A stretch of DNA of 64,000 nt from Chthonobacter albigriseus (lineage in GTDB: Bacteria > Pseudomonadota > Alphaproteobacteria > Rhizobiales > Pleomorphomonadaceae), in NCBI RefSeq assembly GCF_013839445.1, contig NZ_JACDIT010000008.1, positions 1 through 64,000 of the forward strand. Reading direction: 5' to 3'. The position numbers were made by a program, and so were the translations under genes. Each line of letters starts with the position of its first letter. Positions within the stretch are counted from its first letter, which is position 1. The notes beneath the pieces are model-generated. The model was given only the letters and a program-made list of their open reading frames with translations, was not told the origin of the DNA and ran no database searches. Of this stretch, positions 33,011 to 42,360 are shown piece by piece.

Positions 33011-33134
33011 GGCGACAGGGATTGCCACGAGAACGGGCGCGATGTCGAGGCGTGCCCGTTCATTTGAACTTGAAACGGCCGCAGTGAACGGCGAAGAGAG
33101 GCAGAGTTCGAGTTCCAGGATACGGCAGCTGTCG

Positions 33135-34319
33135 ATGCACTTTTCCCGTCTGGCCCCCTTCGCCGCCCTTCTCTCGGCGCTGCTCGTCGCCGGCTGCAGC
33201 GGGGGACGTCCCGACGGGGGATCGCTGATCCCGATCGTCGAGGAAGCGCCTGGCACCGCCGAGCACGAGATCCTTGTCGCGACGACCCGGGAGCGCACGC
33301 CGGAGTCGCCAGAGATGTTCACCGGCGAGCGGGTCACCGGCATCGATTTCGCCCGGGTGAAAGTGTCCATACCGCCGATCCACAAGGCCGGCGACGTGGA
33401 GTGGCCGCGGGCCGCGCCCGGCGACCCGACGCGCGATTTCGTGACACGGGAACGCGACTACATCGACGGCGAAGCGAAGTTCCGGCAGAGGCTGAAAGCG
33501 GCCGTGGCGACCAAGGCGCCGGCCGACCGGACGGTCCTCGTCTTCGTGCACGGCTACAACACGGCCTTCGACGAGGGCGTCTACCGGGTGGCGCAGATCG
33601 CCCACGATACCGGCTTCACCGGCGTGCCCGTGCTGTTCACCTGGGCTTCGCGCGGTTCGCTGTTCGACTACGTCTACGACCGCGACAGCGCCACCGTGGC
33701 CCGCGACGCGCTGGAGATGACGCTGCGGATCGCCTCGGAGAGCGGGGCGAACAAGATCGTGCTGTTCGCCCATTCGATGGGAAACTGGGTGGCGGTGGAG
33801 GCGCTGCGGCAGGCCAAGCTCACCGGCAACCCGGACTTCAAGGGCAAGCTCACCGAGGTGGTGCTCGCCTCGCCGGACATCGACGTGGACGTCTTCAAGG
33901 CGCAGATGGAGCGCTACGGCAAGCCCAAGGAGCCGTTCTTCATGCTGATCTCGGCGGACGATCGGGCGCTGCAGCTGTCGCAGTTCCTGGCCGGCGACAA
34001 GCCGCGACTCGGCGGCTACACCGAGGACGCCGGGGAGATCGCCAGCCTCGGCGTGGTGGTGGTCGACCTGTCCAACGTCACGGCCAACGACGGGCTGAAC
34101 CACGCCAAGTTCAACGCGGTCGCGCCGGACTTCCTGCAGCGCCTTCGCGATCGGCTGGCCGCCGGCGACGAACTGGACTTCGACCAGACGACCGTGTCGG
34201 AGAAGATCGGCACGCTCGGCCGGTCCCTGGGGTCCGCCGTCGGGACCACAGCGGGCGTGATCATCACCACGCCGGCGCTGGTAATCACCACGCCGGTCGA
34301 GGCGATCATCCGGCGGTAA
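33135..34319 (+). CDS. Alpha/beta-hydrolase lipoprotein (DUF900 type)
   Basis: A 394-residue protein. The start at 33135 gives a clean lipoprotein signal with lipobox LVAGC and Cys21 as the lipidated residue. The body is a DUF900-type alpha/beta hydrolase: oxyanion segment VLVFVHGYNTAFDEGVYR, nucleophile motif FAHSMGNW, and Asp and His expected in LASPDIDVDVF and NHAKF. The C-terminal 60 residues are hydrophobic and Thr/Val-rich (GVIITTPALVITTPVEAI). Probably a periplasmic-facing esterase or lipase-like enzyme of unknown substrate. It converges on kdsA with only 9 bp between the two stop codons. Confidence 0.85.
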   Translation: MHFSRLAPFAALLSALLVAGCSGGRPDGGSLIPIVEEAPGTAEHEILVATTRERTPESPEMFTGERVTGIDFARVKVSIPPIHKAGDVEWPRAAPGDPTRDFVTRERDYIDGEAKFRQRLKAAVATKAPADRTVLVFVHGYNTAFDEGVYRVAQIAHDTGFTGVPVLFTWASRGSLFDYVYDRDSATVARDALEMTLRIASESGANKIVLFAHSMGNWVAVEALRQAKLTGNPDFKGKLTEVVLASPDIDVDVFKAQMERYGKPKEPFFMLISADDRALQLSQFLAGDKPRLGGYTEDAGEIASLGVVVVDLSNVTANDGLNHAKFNAVAPDFLQRLRDRLAAGDELDFDQTTVSEKIGTLGRSLGSAVGTTAGVIITTPALVITTPVEAIIRR

Positions 34320-34328
34320 GCGTCAGGC

Positions 34329-35186
34329 TCAGTAGCCGTCCTTGAGCGCGCGGTGCTTGGCGATCGCGTCGAGCGCCTTGAGGTCGGCCAGGAAGCCCGG
34401 GATCCAGGTCAGCGGCAGCATGTTCGGGCCGTCGGACGGCGCGTTGTCCGGGTCGTCGTGGGCCTCGGCGAACACCGCCGCGCAGCCGACGGCGATCGCC
34501 GCGCGGGCGAGCGTCGGGGCGAAGACGCGCTTGCCGCCGGACGACGTGCCGCGGCCGCCGGGCTCCTGGACGGAGTGGGTGGCGTCGAAAACCACTGGGT
34601 AGCCCGTCTCCTCCATGATCGGCAGACCGCGGAAGTCGGTGACGAGCATGCCGTAGCCGAAGGAGGTGCCGCGGTCGCAGAGCAGAATTCGCCGGTTTCC
34701 GGTGGAAGCGATCTTGTCGGCCACGTTGGCCATGTCCCACGGCGCCAGGAACTGACCCTTCTTGACATTGACGCAGGCCCCCGTCTCGCCGGCTGCGATC
34801 AGAAGGTCGGTCTGGCGGCTGAGGAAGGCGGGAATCTGGATGATGTCGACCACGGCGCCAGCCCGGCGCGCCTGCTCGGCGTCATGGATGTCGGTGAGCA
34901 CCGGGCAGCCGAAGGCTTCGCGGACGGCGGCGAGGATCTCCAGGCCGCGGTCGATGCCGATGCCGCGCTCGCCCTTCAACGAGGTGCGGTTGGCCTTGTC
35001 GTAGCTGGACTTGTAGACGAAGGGGACGCCGGCCCGGGCCGTCTCCTCGGCCAGAAACTCCGCGATGCGGAAGGCGTGGTCGCGACTTTCGATCTGGCAG
35101 GGGCCGGAGATCAGCACGAAGGGCAGGTCGTTTCCGAAGGTGACCGAACCGACGGTGACGGTGTTCTGAGCAGCCTCGACGGCCAT
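34329..35186 (-). CDS. kdsA: 3-deoxy-8-phosphooctulonate synthase (KDO-8-P synthase)
   Basis: A 285-residue KdsA, which condenses arabinose-5-phosphate and PEP to KDO-8-phosphate for lipopolysaccharide. Visible motifs are ISGPCQIESRDHA, FVYKSSYDKANRTS, TDIHDAEQ, QIPAFLSRQTDLL, RGTSFGYG and FDATHSVQEPGG. There is no Cys at the metal-binding position of the first strand block (KANR form), typical of the metal-independent E. coli class. Downstream of kdsD with a 30-bp gap, so the pathway's first two steps are in one operon. Confidence 0.96.
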   Translation of the reverse strand: MAVEAAQNTVTVGSVTFGNDLPFVLISGPCQIESRDHAFRIAEFLAEETARAGVPFVYKSSYDKANRTSLKGERGIGIDRGLEILAAVREAFGCPVLTDIHDAEQARRAGAVVDIIQIPAFLSRQTDLLIAAGETGACVNVKKGQFLAPWDMANVADKIASTGNRRILLCDRGTSFGYGMLVTDFRGLPIMEETGYPVVFDATHSVQEPGGRGTSSGGKRVFAPTLARAAIAVGCAAVFAEAHDDPDNAPSDGPNMLPLTWIPGFLADLKALDAIAKHRALKDGY

Positions 35187-35216
35187 GGTGTGCGGTCCTC
35201 TCCAGCCGGTAGGTGC

Positions 35217-36230
35217 TCAGGCGACGCCGGCGCGCAGGAAATCGAGCACGTGGACGATACCGAGGGGGCGGCCGTCCTCAACGACGAAGAGCACGCCGAT
35301 CTTGCGGGTCTGCATGAAGTCGAGCGCTTCGCTTGCCATCACCGTAGGCGCGACGGTCTTCGGGGCGCGGGTCATGACGGCATCGACGGTCTTGGCGGTA
35401 AGGTCGGGCGACATGTGGCGACGCAGGTCGCCGTCGGAGATGACGCCGACGAGGCGGCCGTCCGGCGCGGTGATGCCGACCACGCCGAAGCCGCGCGCGG
35501 TCATCACCATCAGCGCCTCGGACATCGGCCGGCCCTCAGGCAGCAGCGGCAGGTGTTCGGCGCCGTGCATCAGGTCGCGAACCAGCGTGAGCTGCGCGCC
35601 AAGCTTGCCGCCGGGGTGGAAGACCCGGAAATCGGTGGGCGAAAAGCCTTTTTCCTCCAGGAGCGCGACGGCGAGCGCATCGCCGACCATCAGCTGGAGC
35701 AGGGTCGAGGTGGTCGGCGCGAGCCCGTTCGGACAGGCTTCCTGGACTTTCGGAAGCAGCAGCGTGACGCTGGCGGCCTTGTCCAGGGTCGATCCGGCGC
35801 CCGAGGTGAGCGCGACGAGCGGTACGTCGAAACGCTTGGAGTAGGTGACGATGTCGGCGAGCTCGGCGGTCTCGCCCGACCAGGAGAGGGCGAGGATGAC
35901 GTCGTCCTCGCCGATCATGCCGAGGTCGCCGTGGCTGGCTTCGGCGCCGTGCACGAAGTAGGCGGGCGTGCCGGTGGAGGCAAAGGTGGCGGCGAGCTTT
36001 CGGCCGATGTGGCCGCTCTTGCCGACGCCGACCACGATCAGCCGCCCCTTGGCGCCGAGGATCAGCTGGGCCGCTTCGGCCAGCGCCGCGCCGAGCGGAC
36101 CCGCGCCGATCGCCGTGCGGACCGCATCGATGGCGGTGCCGGTGATGTCGAGGGTGCGCAGGGCGGAGGCGATGATCTTGTCGGGCATCGGGGCCTGGAC
36201 TTGCGGTTGACGTTGGATCGCCTGGGGCAT
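35217..36230 (-). CDS. kdsD: Arabinose-5-phosphate isomerase (KpsF/GutQ family)
   Basis: A 337-residue protein with an N-terminal SIS sugar-isomerase domain (GVGKSGHIGRKLAATFASTGTPAYFVHGAEASHGDLGMI, SWSGETAEL) and two C-terminal CBS domains (from about residue 215). It converts ribulose-5-phosphate to arabinose-5-phosphate, the substrate of KdsA. The first residues (MPQAIQRQPQVQAP) are extra; the second Met at position 15 is an alternative start. Placed between galE and kdsA, it points to LPS core synthesis, not capsule. Confidence 0.93.
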   Translation of the reverse strand: MPQAIQRQPQVQAPMPDKIIASALRTLDITGTAIDAVRTAIGAGPLGAALAEAAQLILGAKGRLIVVGVGKSGHIGRKLAATFASTGTPAYFVHGAEASHGDLGMIGEDDVILALSWSGETAELADIVTYSKRFDVPLVALTSGAGSTLDKAASVTLLLPKVQEACPNGLAPTTSTLLQLMVGDALAVALLEEKGFSPTDFRVFHPGGKLGAQLTLVRDLMHGAEHLPLLPEGRPMSEALMVMTARGFGVVGITAPDGRLVGVISDGDLRRHMSPDLTAKTVDAVMTRAPKTVAPTVMASEALDFMQTRKIGVLFVVEDGRPLGIVHVLDFLRAGVA

Positions 36231-36262
36231 GACGGACTCCGGACCGGGCGCTCCAGTCAGTA

Positions 36263-37255
36263 TCAGGGACGGGTGTTGCGCTTGCGCAAGGCGTCTTCCC
36301 AGGCGAAGGCGTGGGCGACGATGGTGTCGAGATCGTCGTAGCGCGGCTTCCAGCCGAGCGTTTCGCGGATCCTGGTGGAATCGGCGATCAGCGCCGAGGG
36401 ATCGCCCGCCCGACGGGGCGCCATCCGCACCTCGAAGTCGACGCCGGACGCCCGCTTCACCGCCTCCGCGACCTCCAGAACGGAGAAGCCGTCGCCGTAG
36501 CCGCAGTTGCAGGTGAGGTTCTCGCCACCGTCCATCAGGTGCTTGAGGGCGAGGACGTGGGCCTCGATGAGATCGCTGACGTGGATGTAGTCGCGCAGGC
36601 AGGTTCCGTCGCGGGTCGGGTAGTCGGTGCCGAAGACGCTGAGATAGGGCCGGTCGCCGAGGGCGGCCTGGCTCGCCACCTTGATGAGGTGGGTGGCGTT
36701 GGGCGTCGATTGGCCGGTGCGGCCCTTCGGATCGGCGCCGGCGACATTGAAGTAGCGCAGCACCGCGTAGCGCAGGCCGTGGGCGGCCGCCGTGTCGCGC
36801 AGCATGATCTCCGTCATCAGCTTCGACCAGCCGTAGGGCGACACCGGCGAGGGCGGCACCGTCTCGTCGATCAGCGGGCGGATCGGCTCGCCGTAGACGG
36901 CGGCGGTGGAGGAGAACAGGAAGGACCCTACCCCGCCGGCGACCGCGGCGGCGATCAGCGCGCGCGATTTCACGGTGTTGTTGAGGTAGTACTTGAGCGG
37001 GTTTTCCACCGATTCCGGCACCACGATCGAGCCGGCGAAGTGGGCGATGGCGGTGACGGCATGCTCACCGATCAGCCGGCCGACCAGCGCCTCGTCACCG
37101 ATGTCGCCGAGCACCAGCGTGGCCTGGTGCGGCAGCACCGCCTCGAACCCCGTGGAGAGATCGTCCAGGACGACGACCGTTTCGCCGCGGTCCACCAGCG
37201 CGTGAACCATGTGGCTGCCGATGTAGCCGGCGCCGCCGGTGACCAGAATCGCCAT
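36263..37255 (-). CDS. galE: UDP-glucose 4-epimerase
   Basis: A 330-residue extended short-chain dehydrogenase. NAD-binding VTGGAGYIGSHMVHAL, SSTAAVYGEP and the active-site YxxxK in SPYGWSKLMTE are present, with the family ending YIHVSDLIEAHV and LGWKPRYDDLDTIV. It interconverts UDP-glucose and UDP-galactose for exopolysaccharide and LPS (exoB in rhizobia). First gene of a galE-kdsD-kdsA unit with gaps of about 30 bp. Confidence 0.95.
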   Translation of the reverse strand: MAILVTGGAGYIGSHMVHALVDRGETVVVLDDLSTGFEAVLPHQATLVLGDIGDEALVGRLIGEHAVTAIAHFAGSIVVPESVENPLKYYLNNTVKSRALIAAAVAGGVGSFLFSSTAAVYGEPIRPLIDETVPPSPVSPYGWSKLMTEIMLRDTAAAHGLRYAVLRYFNVAGADPKGRTGQSTPNATHLIKVASQAALGDRPYLSVFGTDYPTRDGTCLRDYIHVSDLIEAHVLALKHLMDGGENLTCNCGYGDGFSVLEVAEAVKRASGVDFEVRMAPRRAGDPSALIADSTRIRETLGWKPRYDDLDTIVAHAFAWEDALRKRNTRP

Positions 37256-37454
37256 CTGTGGAACCGTCTCCGCTGGTGATGTCCGGACAGGCTCATAAAC
37301 CCTGCACCGAAGCGAGGCAACGGCCGTTTCGGCGGACGAGGCGGACTGCCGACCGCCAGCGGACGGGCGGCACCGGCCCGGCCCGTCGCGCCGGCGCGGC
37401 GCAGCCGTCCGAATCCGATTCCCCGGACCCTTCGGCAGCTCCAGGTTGAAACGG
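37256..37454. other. galE / receiver-protein intergenic region, upstream half
   Basis: A 314-bp divergent gap separates galE from the plus-strand receiver gene. No open frame with a ribosome-binding site is seen. Two GANTC sites (CcrM methylation targets) lie at 37411-37415 and 37417-37421. The promoter of galE must lie here on the minus strand, but I could not identify it. Confidence 0.5.
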
Positions 37455-37485
37455 TTAACCGGCTGTTAATCGTAATCTTTATAGT
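37455..37485 (+). promoter_or_regulatory. CtrA-type site and -10 box (CtrA-activated promoter candidate)
   Basis: TTAA-N7-TTAA at 37455-37469 exactly fits the CtrA consensus. It is followed after 10 bp by TATAGT (37480-37485), with no sigma-70 -35 box. This is the arrangement of CtrA-activated promoters, where CtrA covers the -35 region. A further TTAACC half-site lies near the expected transcription start. GANTC sites at 37498-37502 and 37523-37527 add to the cell-cycle character. Confidence 0.65.
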
Positions 37486-37569
37486 CTTGTTAACCAGGAA
37501 TCGATCGAAGACCTTTGAAGGCGATTCGACGCCGACGCACGCAAGAGGCGTGGAAGTGCAGGAGTTGGT

Positions 37570-38688
37570 ATGAGTGGGCCGTCCGAACATCGCACGCCTG
37601 AAGGTCCGGGCCGGGTCCACCTGGTGGACCGTCACGGGCCGCAGAAGCGCCGGCCGATCGCGGTGCTCTGCGTGGAGGATGACGCCGACGACGCCCACCT
37701 GATGGGCCGCCACCTCGCCGCGCTCGGCGGTTTCGCTGCGGAGGTCGCCTACGCGCCGTCGCTTTCCGTCGCCCGGGCCATGCTGGACCGGCACCGCTTC
37801 GACGTGGTGATCTGCGATTTCTGGCTCGGCGATTCCACCTCGATCCCGCTGATCGACCAGATCCGGCTGGAGGCGCGGGCCTGCCCGGTCGTCCTGGTGT
37901 CGTCGCTGGAGAACGACGACATCGAGCTGATCGGCCGCCGCGCCGGGGCCGCCGGGTTCGTCGCCAAGGCCGACCTGTCCGCCCATGCGCTGGAACGCGT
38001 GTTCGTCACGCTGCTGGCGGGAGACGACGCCCGTCCGGCCGCCGTTCCCGGCGCCGGTGTCGGCCCGTGGCTGAGGGCGCTGCTACGCAGCCTGGACCGG
38101 GTGCATGCCGCCTCGACCCTGGCGCTCGCCAGCGGCACCGACGATGCTGCCGCCGCGGCGCGCGGCTTTCTTTCCGACATCGTCGCGAATTCGTCGGAGA
38201 TCCGCAGCGACGTGATCGACAAGCTCGCCGGCCTGGAACGCGCCACCCGGCGGACCGGACAGCCCGTCCGTTTCGACGTAGTGCCCTTTCTGGCCGACGC
38301 GGAGCGGCTCCTTAGGGACCGGGCGGCCGACGAGAGCGCGGTGTCCTTCCTGGTGCCGGCGATGCCGCTGCTGGTGGAGAGCAGCCCGAGCCTGTTCGGC
38401 GACCTGATGCAGGGCTTCTTCGCCCAGGCGCTGGACGCTGTCGCCCGCGGCGACGCGGTGACGGTTGCCCCTTCGATCGAGGACGGCTGCTTCCGCCTCG
38501 ACCTTTCGGTTCGCGACGGCGGCCGGACCGGCCAGGCCGCCGACGAGCGCGTGGCCGCCGCCGCCGACACCCGGCGCTTCCTTGTCGAAACGCTCGCCAA
38601 GGCCACCGGCGGCAGCTTCACCGACGGCGTGGTCGACGGCGGGCGGGTGGCGCACCTCAGCGTGCCGCTCCGCGCCGCCCTGCTCTGA
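37570..38688 (+). CDS. Receiver-domain protein with degenerate histidine-kinase-like C-terminus
   Basis: A 372-residue soluble protein. Residues about 30-150 are a complete receiver domain: acidic pocket VLCVEDDADD, phospho-acceptor Asp83 in VVICDFWLG, Ser in VLVSSLE and Lys in FVAKADL. Residues about 160-370 look like a DHp plus ATPase fold that has lost the N and G boxes: LVESSPSLFGDLMQGFFAQALDAV and LDLSVRDGG, with a final GGSFTDGVV...LSVPL. That layout resembles ChpT-type pseudo-kinases. It could be a phosphorelay hub or a scaffold. The gene has a CtrA-type promoter and converges with ppk2 five bases later. Confidence 0.75.
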   Translation: MSGPSEHRTPEGPGRVHLVDRHGPQKRRPIAVLCVEDDADDAHLMGRHLAALGGFAAEVAYAPSLSVARAMLDRHRFDVVICDFWLGDSTSIPLIDQIRLEARACPVVLVSSLENDDIELIGRRAGAAGFVAKADLSAHALERVFVTLLAGDDARPAAVPGAGVGPWLRALLRSLDRVHAASTLALASGTDDAAAAARGFLSDIVANSSEIRSDVIDKLAGLERATRRTGQPVRFDVVPFLADAERLLRDRAADESAVSFLVPAMPLLVESSPSLFGDLMQGFFAQALDAVARGDAVTVAPSIEDGCFRLDLSVRDGGRTGQAADERVAAAADTRRFLVETLAKATGGSFTDGVVDGGRVAHLSVPLRAALL

Positions 38689-38693
38689 CCGGC

Positions 38694-39704
38694 CTACTTG
38701 AGGCCGATCAGCGACAAACTGGACTTCAGGATCCGCGGGTCGGTCTCGCCGATCGTCTCGGCGGACTTGCCGGCGTAGTCCACCTGCGCCAGCAAATGGC
38801 GGATGGCGTTCAGCCGGGCGCGCTTCTTGTCGTTGGCCAGGATGATCGTCCAGGGCGCATGCTTGGTGTGGCTGGCCTTCAGCATGCGATCACGGGCGAC
38901 CGTGTACTCGTCCCACATGCCGAGCGCCTTGATGTCGATCGGCGACAGCTTCCAGATCTTGAGCGGATCGTGCCGACGGTCGTGGAAGCGCTTCAGCTGC
39001 ATCTCACGGCCGATGTCGAGCCAGAATTTCACCAGGACGATGCCGTCGTTGACGAGCATCTTCTCGAAGCGAGGCACCTCCTCCAGGAAGGCGTCGCTCT
39101 CGGCCTCGGTGCAGAAGCCCATCACCCGCTCGACGACGCCGCGGTTGTACCAGGAGCGGTCGAACAGGACGATCTCGCCCTTGGTCGGCAGCTGCTCTGA
39201 GTAACGCTGGAAGTACCACTGGCCGCGTTCCACTTCGTTGGGCTTGGGCAGCGCGACCGCGCGGGCGGAGCGGGGGTTCATGTAGGCGCGGAAGGTGGCG
39301 ACGGTACCGCCCTTGCCCGCCGCGTCGCGGCCTTCGAACAAAGCGACGATGCGCGCGCCGGTGTCTCCCACCCACTTCTGCAGCTTGACCAGTTCGATCT
39401 GGAGCAGGCGCAACTGCTCGTCGTAGACCTTCGACTTGGTGCTTTCGGCGTAGGGGTAGCCGCCGGAGGAAAGCGCCCGCGCCTCGACGAGGGGCGGCAG
39501 CTCCGGTTCATCGAGATCGAAGTCGATCGTGCCGACGCGGATGGCAGGCGCCTGTGGCGCTTGGGCGTCGAGCACGACCTTGCCTTCCCGTTCGGCGAGC
39601 AGGTCCGCAGCGGACGGGGCCGTCCCCTTGTCGGCGCCCTTGGCTTCGGTCGATGCGCCGCCTTCCGCATCCGTGTCCCTGCCCTTCTTGGATTTCTTGG
39701 CCAT
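38694..39704 (-). CDS. ppk2: Polyphosphate kinase 2 family protein
   Basis: A 336-residue PPK2. This enzyme class moves phosphate between polyphosphate and nucleotides. Walker [12 protein letters not shown], Walker [14 protein letters not shown] and the lid segment [17 protein letters not shown] are intact. The N-terminal 70 residues are a charged low-complexity extension (lysine-, then Ala/Asp-rich) absent from minimal PPK2. Its location beside phoR-pst-phoB suits a role in phosphate storage, though it is transcribed in the opposite direction. Nucleotide preference (ADP or GDP) cannot be read from sequence. Confidence 0.93.
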   Translation of the reverse strand: MAKKSKKGRDTDAEGGASTEAKGADKGTAPSAADLLAEREGKVVLDAQAPQAPAIRVGTIDFDLDEPELPPLVEARALSSGGYPYAESTKSKVYDEQLRLLQIELVKLQKWVGDTGARIVALFEGRDAAGKGGTVATFRAYMNPRSARAVALPKPNEVERGQWYFQRYSEQLPTKGEIVLFDRSWYNRGVVERVMGFCTEAESDAFLEEVPRFEKMLVNDGIVLVKFWLDIGREMQLKRFHDRRHDPLKIWKLSPIDIKALGMWDEYTVARDRMLKASHTKHAPWTIILANDKKRARLNAIRHLLAQVDYAGKSAETIGETDPRILKSSLSLIGLK

Positions 39705-39821
39705 CGGCTATCCTTCTTGGCGTAACGATAACGTCGCTGCGCGATGCTACAGATCGCACTATCGTCTGGCGAGACGGGGCGTGGGGTTTCGAGCCCGCCT
39801 TTTGAACTGGAACGGGGCGGA

Positions 39822-41135
39822 ATGGCGGACGAAACGGACAGGTCGGATCGCGAGCAGGCCGGTCGCCCCGCCGCCGGCGGAATGACGCCGGCCCGGGTGC
39901 TGCTCGTGCTGGCGGGCCTGATGCTCGCCGCCGGCCATCTGGTCTATCAGGTGCCGCTTGCCGCCGTCATCGGGGGCTTCGGTGTGCTGGTGCTGGCCGT
40001 GTTCCTGTCAGGCCGCCCGGATACGGTGGAACGCGTCACCTCGCAGCCGGCGCCCGCCGGCCGCGCGATCTGGCCCGACACCTCCATGAAGGTGCTGCTC
40101 GACGCGGTGGACGAGCCCTGCTTCCTGGCGGACGGCGCGGGCGTCCTGCGCTATCAGAACGCTGCCGCCATCGCGCGGTTCGGGACGGCGCGGCCCGGCG
40201 ATCCGCTGTCCCTGAAGCTGCGCATCCCGGAACTCCTGTCGGCGGTCGACAGCGTTGGGCGAGGCGGCGAGGCGCAGCATGTGCCGATCGGCGAGCGCCT
40301 CCCGACCGAGCGGACCTACCGGGCGAGCGTGACCGGGCTGCGCCTGCCGCGGCGGGACGGCTCGCTGCGCGGCAAGCCGGACTTCGTGCTGGTCCGGCTG
40401 CACGACGAGACGGAACTCCTGCGGATGGACCGCATGCGCGGCGACTTCATCGCAAACGCGAGCCACGAGCTGCGCACGCCGCTCGCCTCGCTCACCGGCT
40501 TCATCGAGACGCTGCTGGGCCCGGCGAAGGACGACGCGGTCAACCGCGAACGCTTCCTGTCCATCATGCTGGAGCAGGCCGGCCGGATGGCGCGGCTGAT
40601 CGACGACCTGCTGTCGCTGAGCCGGATCGAACTCAAGGCGCACGTGCGGCCGGAAACGCGGGTCGACCTCGGCGCGATCGCCGCGCAAGCCATGGAACTG
40701 CTGGCGCCCCAGGCCCGGGCGGCAGGTGCGACGCTAGGGCTCGAGGTGGCGGAGGGTCCGACCACGATCCGCGGCGACCGGGACGAACTGATCCAGGTGG
40801 CGGTGAACCTGATCGAGAACGCCATCAAGTACGGCCGGGAGAACGGACGGGTGGATATCACGGTCCGGCCGGAGACGTCGGCGGATGGAACGGTGGGGGT
40901 GGGCCTCTCGGTCAGGGACGACGGGCCGGGCATACCACCGGAGCACCTGCCGCGACTCACCGAGCGGTTCTACCGGGTCGATGCCGCGCGAAGCCGGCAG
41001 CAGAAGGGCACCGGCCTGGGGCTGGCGATCGTCAAGCATATCGTCGCCCGTCATCGCGGCCGGCTCGCGATCCGCTCGAACCCTTCGGAGGGGAGCGTCT
41101 TCAGCGTCTGGTTCGAGGCCGCGCTGCCCGGCTGA
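39822..41135 (+). CDS. phoR: Phosphate-regulon sensor histidine kinase
   Basis: A 437-residue kinase. The start at 39822 (MADETDRSDREQ) follows GGGGCGGA; the longer frame adds 26 residues. One or two transmembrane stretches (about 25-65), a short PAS-like sensor region (90-190), then the H-box ANASHELRTPLASL, N-box NLIENAIKYG, DDGPGIPPEHL, and GTGLGLAIVKHIV. Like E. coli PhoR it lacks a large periplasmic domain and probably senses through PstSCAB-PhoU encoded next. PhoB is encoded at the far end of the same block. Confidence 0.92.
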   Translation: MADETDRSDREQAGRPAAGGMTPARVLLVLAGLMLAAGHLVYQVPLAAVIGGFGVLVLAVFLSGRPDTVERVTSQPAPAGRAIWPDTSMKVLLDAVDEPCFLADGAGVLRYQNAAAIARFGTARPGDPLSLKLRIPELLSAVDSVGRGGEAQHVPIGERLPTERTYRASVTGLRLPRRDGSLRGKPDFVLVRLHDETELLRMDRMRGDFIANASHELRTPLASLTGFIETLLGPAKDDAVNRERFLSIMLEQAGRMARLIDDLLSLSRIELKAHVRPETRVDLGAIAAQAMELLAPQARAAGATLGLEVAEGPTTIRGDRDELIQVAVNLIENAIKYGRENGRVDITVRPETSADGTVGVGLSVRDDGPGIPPEHLPRLTERFYRVDAARSRQQKGTGLGLAIVKHIVARHRGRLAIRSNPSEGSVFSVWFEAALPG

Positions 41136-41177
41136 GCGTGCCGACCAGCAAAAAGCTAATATCATCAATAGCTTGCC

Positions 41178-41206
41178 CTGTCATAAAAGCTTCGCTGCGA
41201 TGTCAT
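41178..41206 (+). promoter_or_regulatory. PHO box upstream of pstS
   Basis: CTGTCAT at 41178-41184 and ATGTCAT at 41200-41206 are 22 bp apart, which is two 11-bp Pho repeat units with a degenerate middle one. It lies 103 bp before the pstS start. PhoB-phosphate should activate pstSCAB-phoU-phoB from here. Confidence 0.8.
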
Positions 41207-41308
41207 AGAAGCTACGTGACCGGCCGCTAGGGTCGCGACGGCGTCGAGGGGCGGGTCCGACATCGGGCTCCGAACCGGCGTAAACAAAGACATCTGGGAG
41301 TCGTCCCC

Positions 41309-42343
41309 GTGAAACTTATTCATTCCGTCAGTGCCATCGCGCTCGCCGCGGTCACCGTTTCGATCGCCACCGGCGCCGAGGCCCGCGACCAGATCCGCAT
41401 CGTCGGGTCGTCCACCGTCTTCCCGTACACGCAGGCCGTCGCCGAGCAGTTTGCCGCGGCGACCGGATCGGCGGCCCCGGTGGTCGAGTCCACCGGCACG
41501 GGCGGCGGCTTCAAGGCCTTCTGCGGTGGCGTTGGCGTCGATCACGCCGACATCACCGGCGCTTCCCGCGCCATCAAGGACAGCGAAGTGAAGTCCTGCG
41601 CCGAAGCCGGCGTGACGTCGATCACCGAAGTGCTGCTCGGCTACGACGGCCTTTCGGTCGCCCATGCCCGCTCCGGCAAGGAACTGTCGCTGACCAAGGC
41701 GCAGCTCTTCCAGGCGCTTGCCGCCAAGGTGGAAGTTGACGGCCAGGTCGTCGACAACCCGTACAAGAAGTGGTCTGAGATCGACGCGTCGCTGCCCGAC
41801 TCCGCGATTACCGTGTTCGGCCCGCCCCCGACCTCCGGCACCCGCGACGCCTTCGTCGAGCTCGTCATGCACCCGGGCTGCGACGCCTTCCCGGCGATCA
41901 AGGCGCTGGAAGGCGACGCCAAGAAGGAAGTCTGCGAGCGCATGCGGCAGGACGGTCCCTTCGTCGAAGCCGGCGAGAACGACAACCTGATCGTGCAGCG
42001 CTTGGAAGCCGATCCGACCTCGCTCGGCATCTTCGGCTACTCGTTCCTCTACGAAAACCAGGACAAGCTGATCGGCACCCCGGTCGACGGCGTCGCGCCG
42101 TCCACCGAGACCATCGCCGACGGCTCCTACGCCGTTTCGCGTCCGCTCTACATCTACGTGAAGAACGCTCATCGCGGCGTCATCCCGGGGATGGACGACT
42201 TCCTCAAGGAGTACACCTCCGAGGCGGCCTTCGGCGAAGGCGGGTACCTGGCCGAGCGCGGCCTGATCCCGCTGTCTCCGGAGAAGCGCGAAGAAGTCCG
42301 CAAGGCGACCCTCGAGGGTACGCCGATGGCAGCGTCCCAGTAA
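41309..42343 (+). CDS. pstS: Phosphate ABC transporter substrate-binding protein
   Basis: A 344-residue periplasmic phosphate-binding protein with a signal peptide (1-25, ending TGAEA). The mature part begins RDQIRIVGSSTVFPY, with the phosphate contacts in GSSTV, STGTGGGFKAFC, and GPPPTSGTRDAF. It is of the SphX/PstS type frequent in alphaproteobacteria, with extra cysteines (in CGGVG, SCAEAG and CDAF) that may form disulfides. First gene of the PHO-box operon; followed by an intercistronic hairpin. Confidence 0.96.
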   Translation: MKLIHSVSAIALAAVTVSIATGAEARDQIRIVGSSTVFPYTQAVAEQFAAATGSAAPVVESTGTGGGFKAFCGGVGVDHADITGASRAIKDSEVKSCAEAGVTSITEVLLGYDGLSVAHARSGKELSLTKAQLFQALAAKVEVDGQVVDNPYKKWSEIDASLPDSAITVFGPPPTSGTRDAFVELVMHPGCDAFPAIKALEGDAKKEVCERMRQDGPFVEAGENDNLIVQRLEADPTSLGIFGYSFLYENQDKLIGTPVDGVAPSTETIADGSYAVSRPLYIYVKNAHRGVIPGMDDFLKEYTSEAAFGEGGYLAERGLIPLSPEKREEVRKATLEGTPMAASQ

Positions 42344-42360
42344 TCTGAACCGCATTCCTC

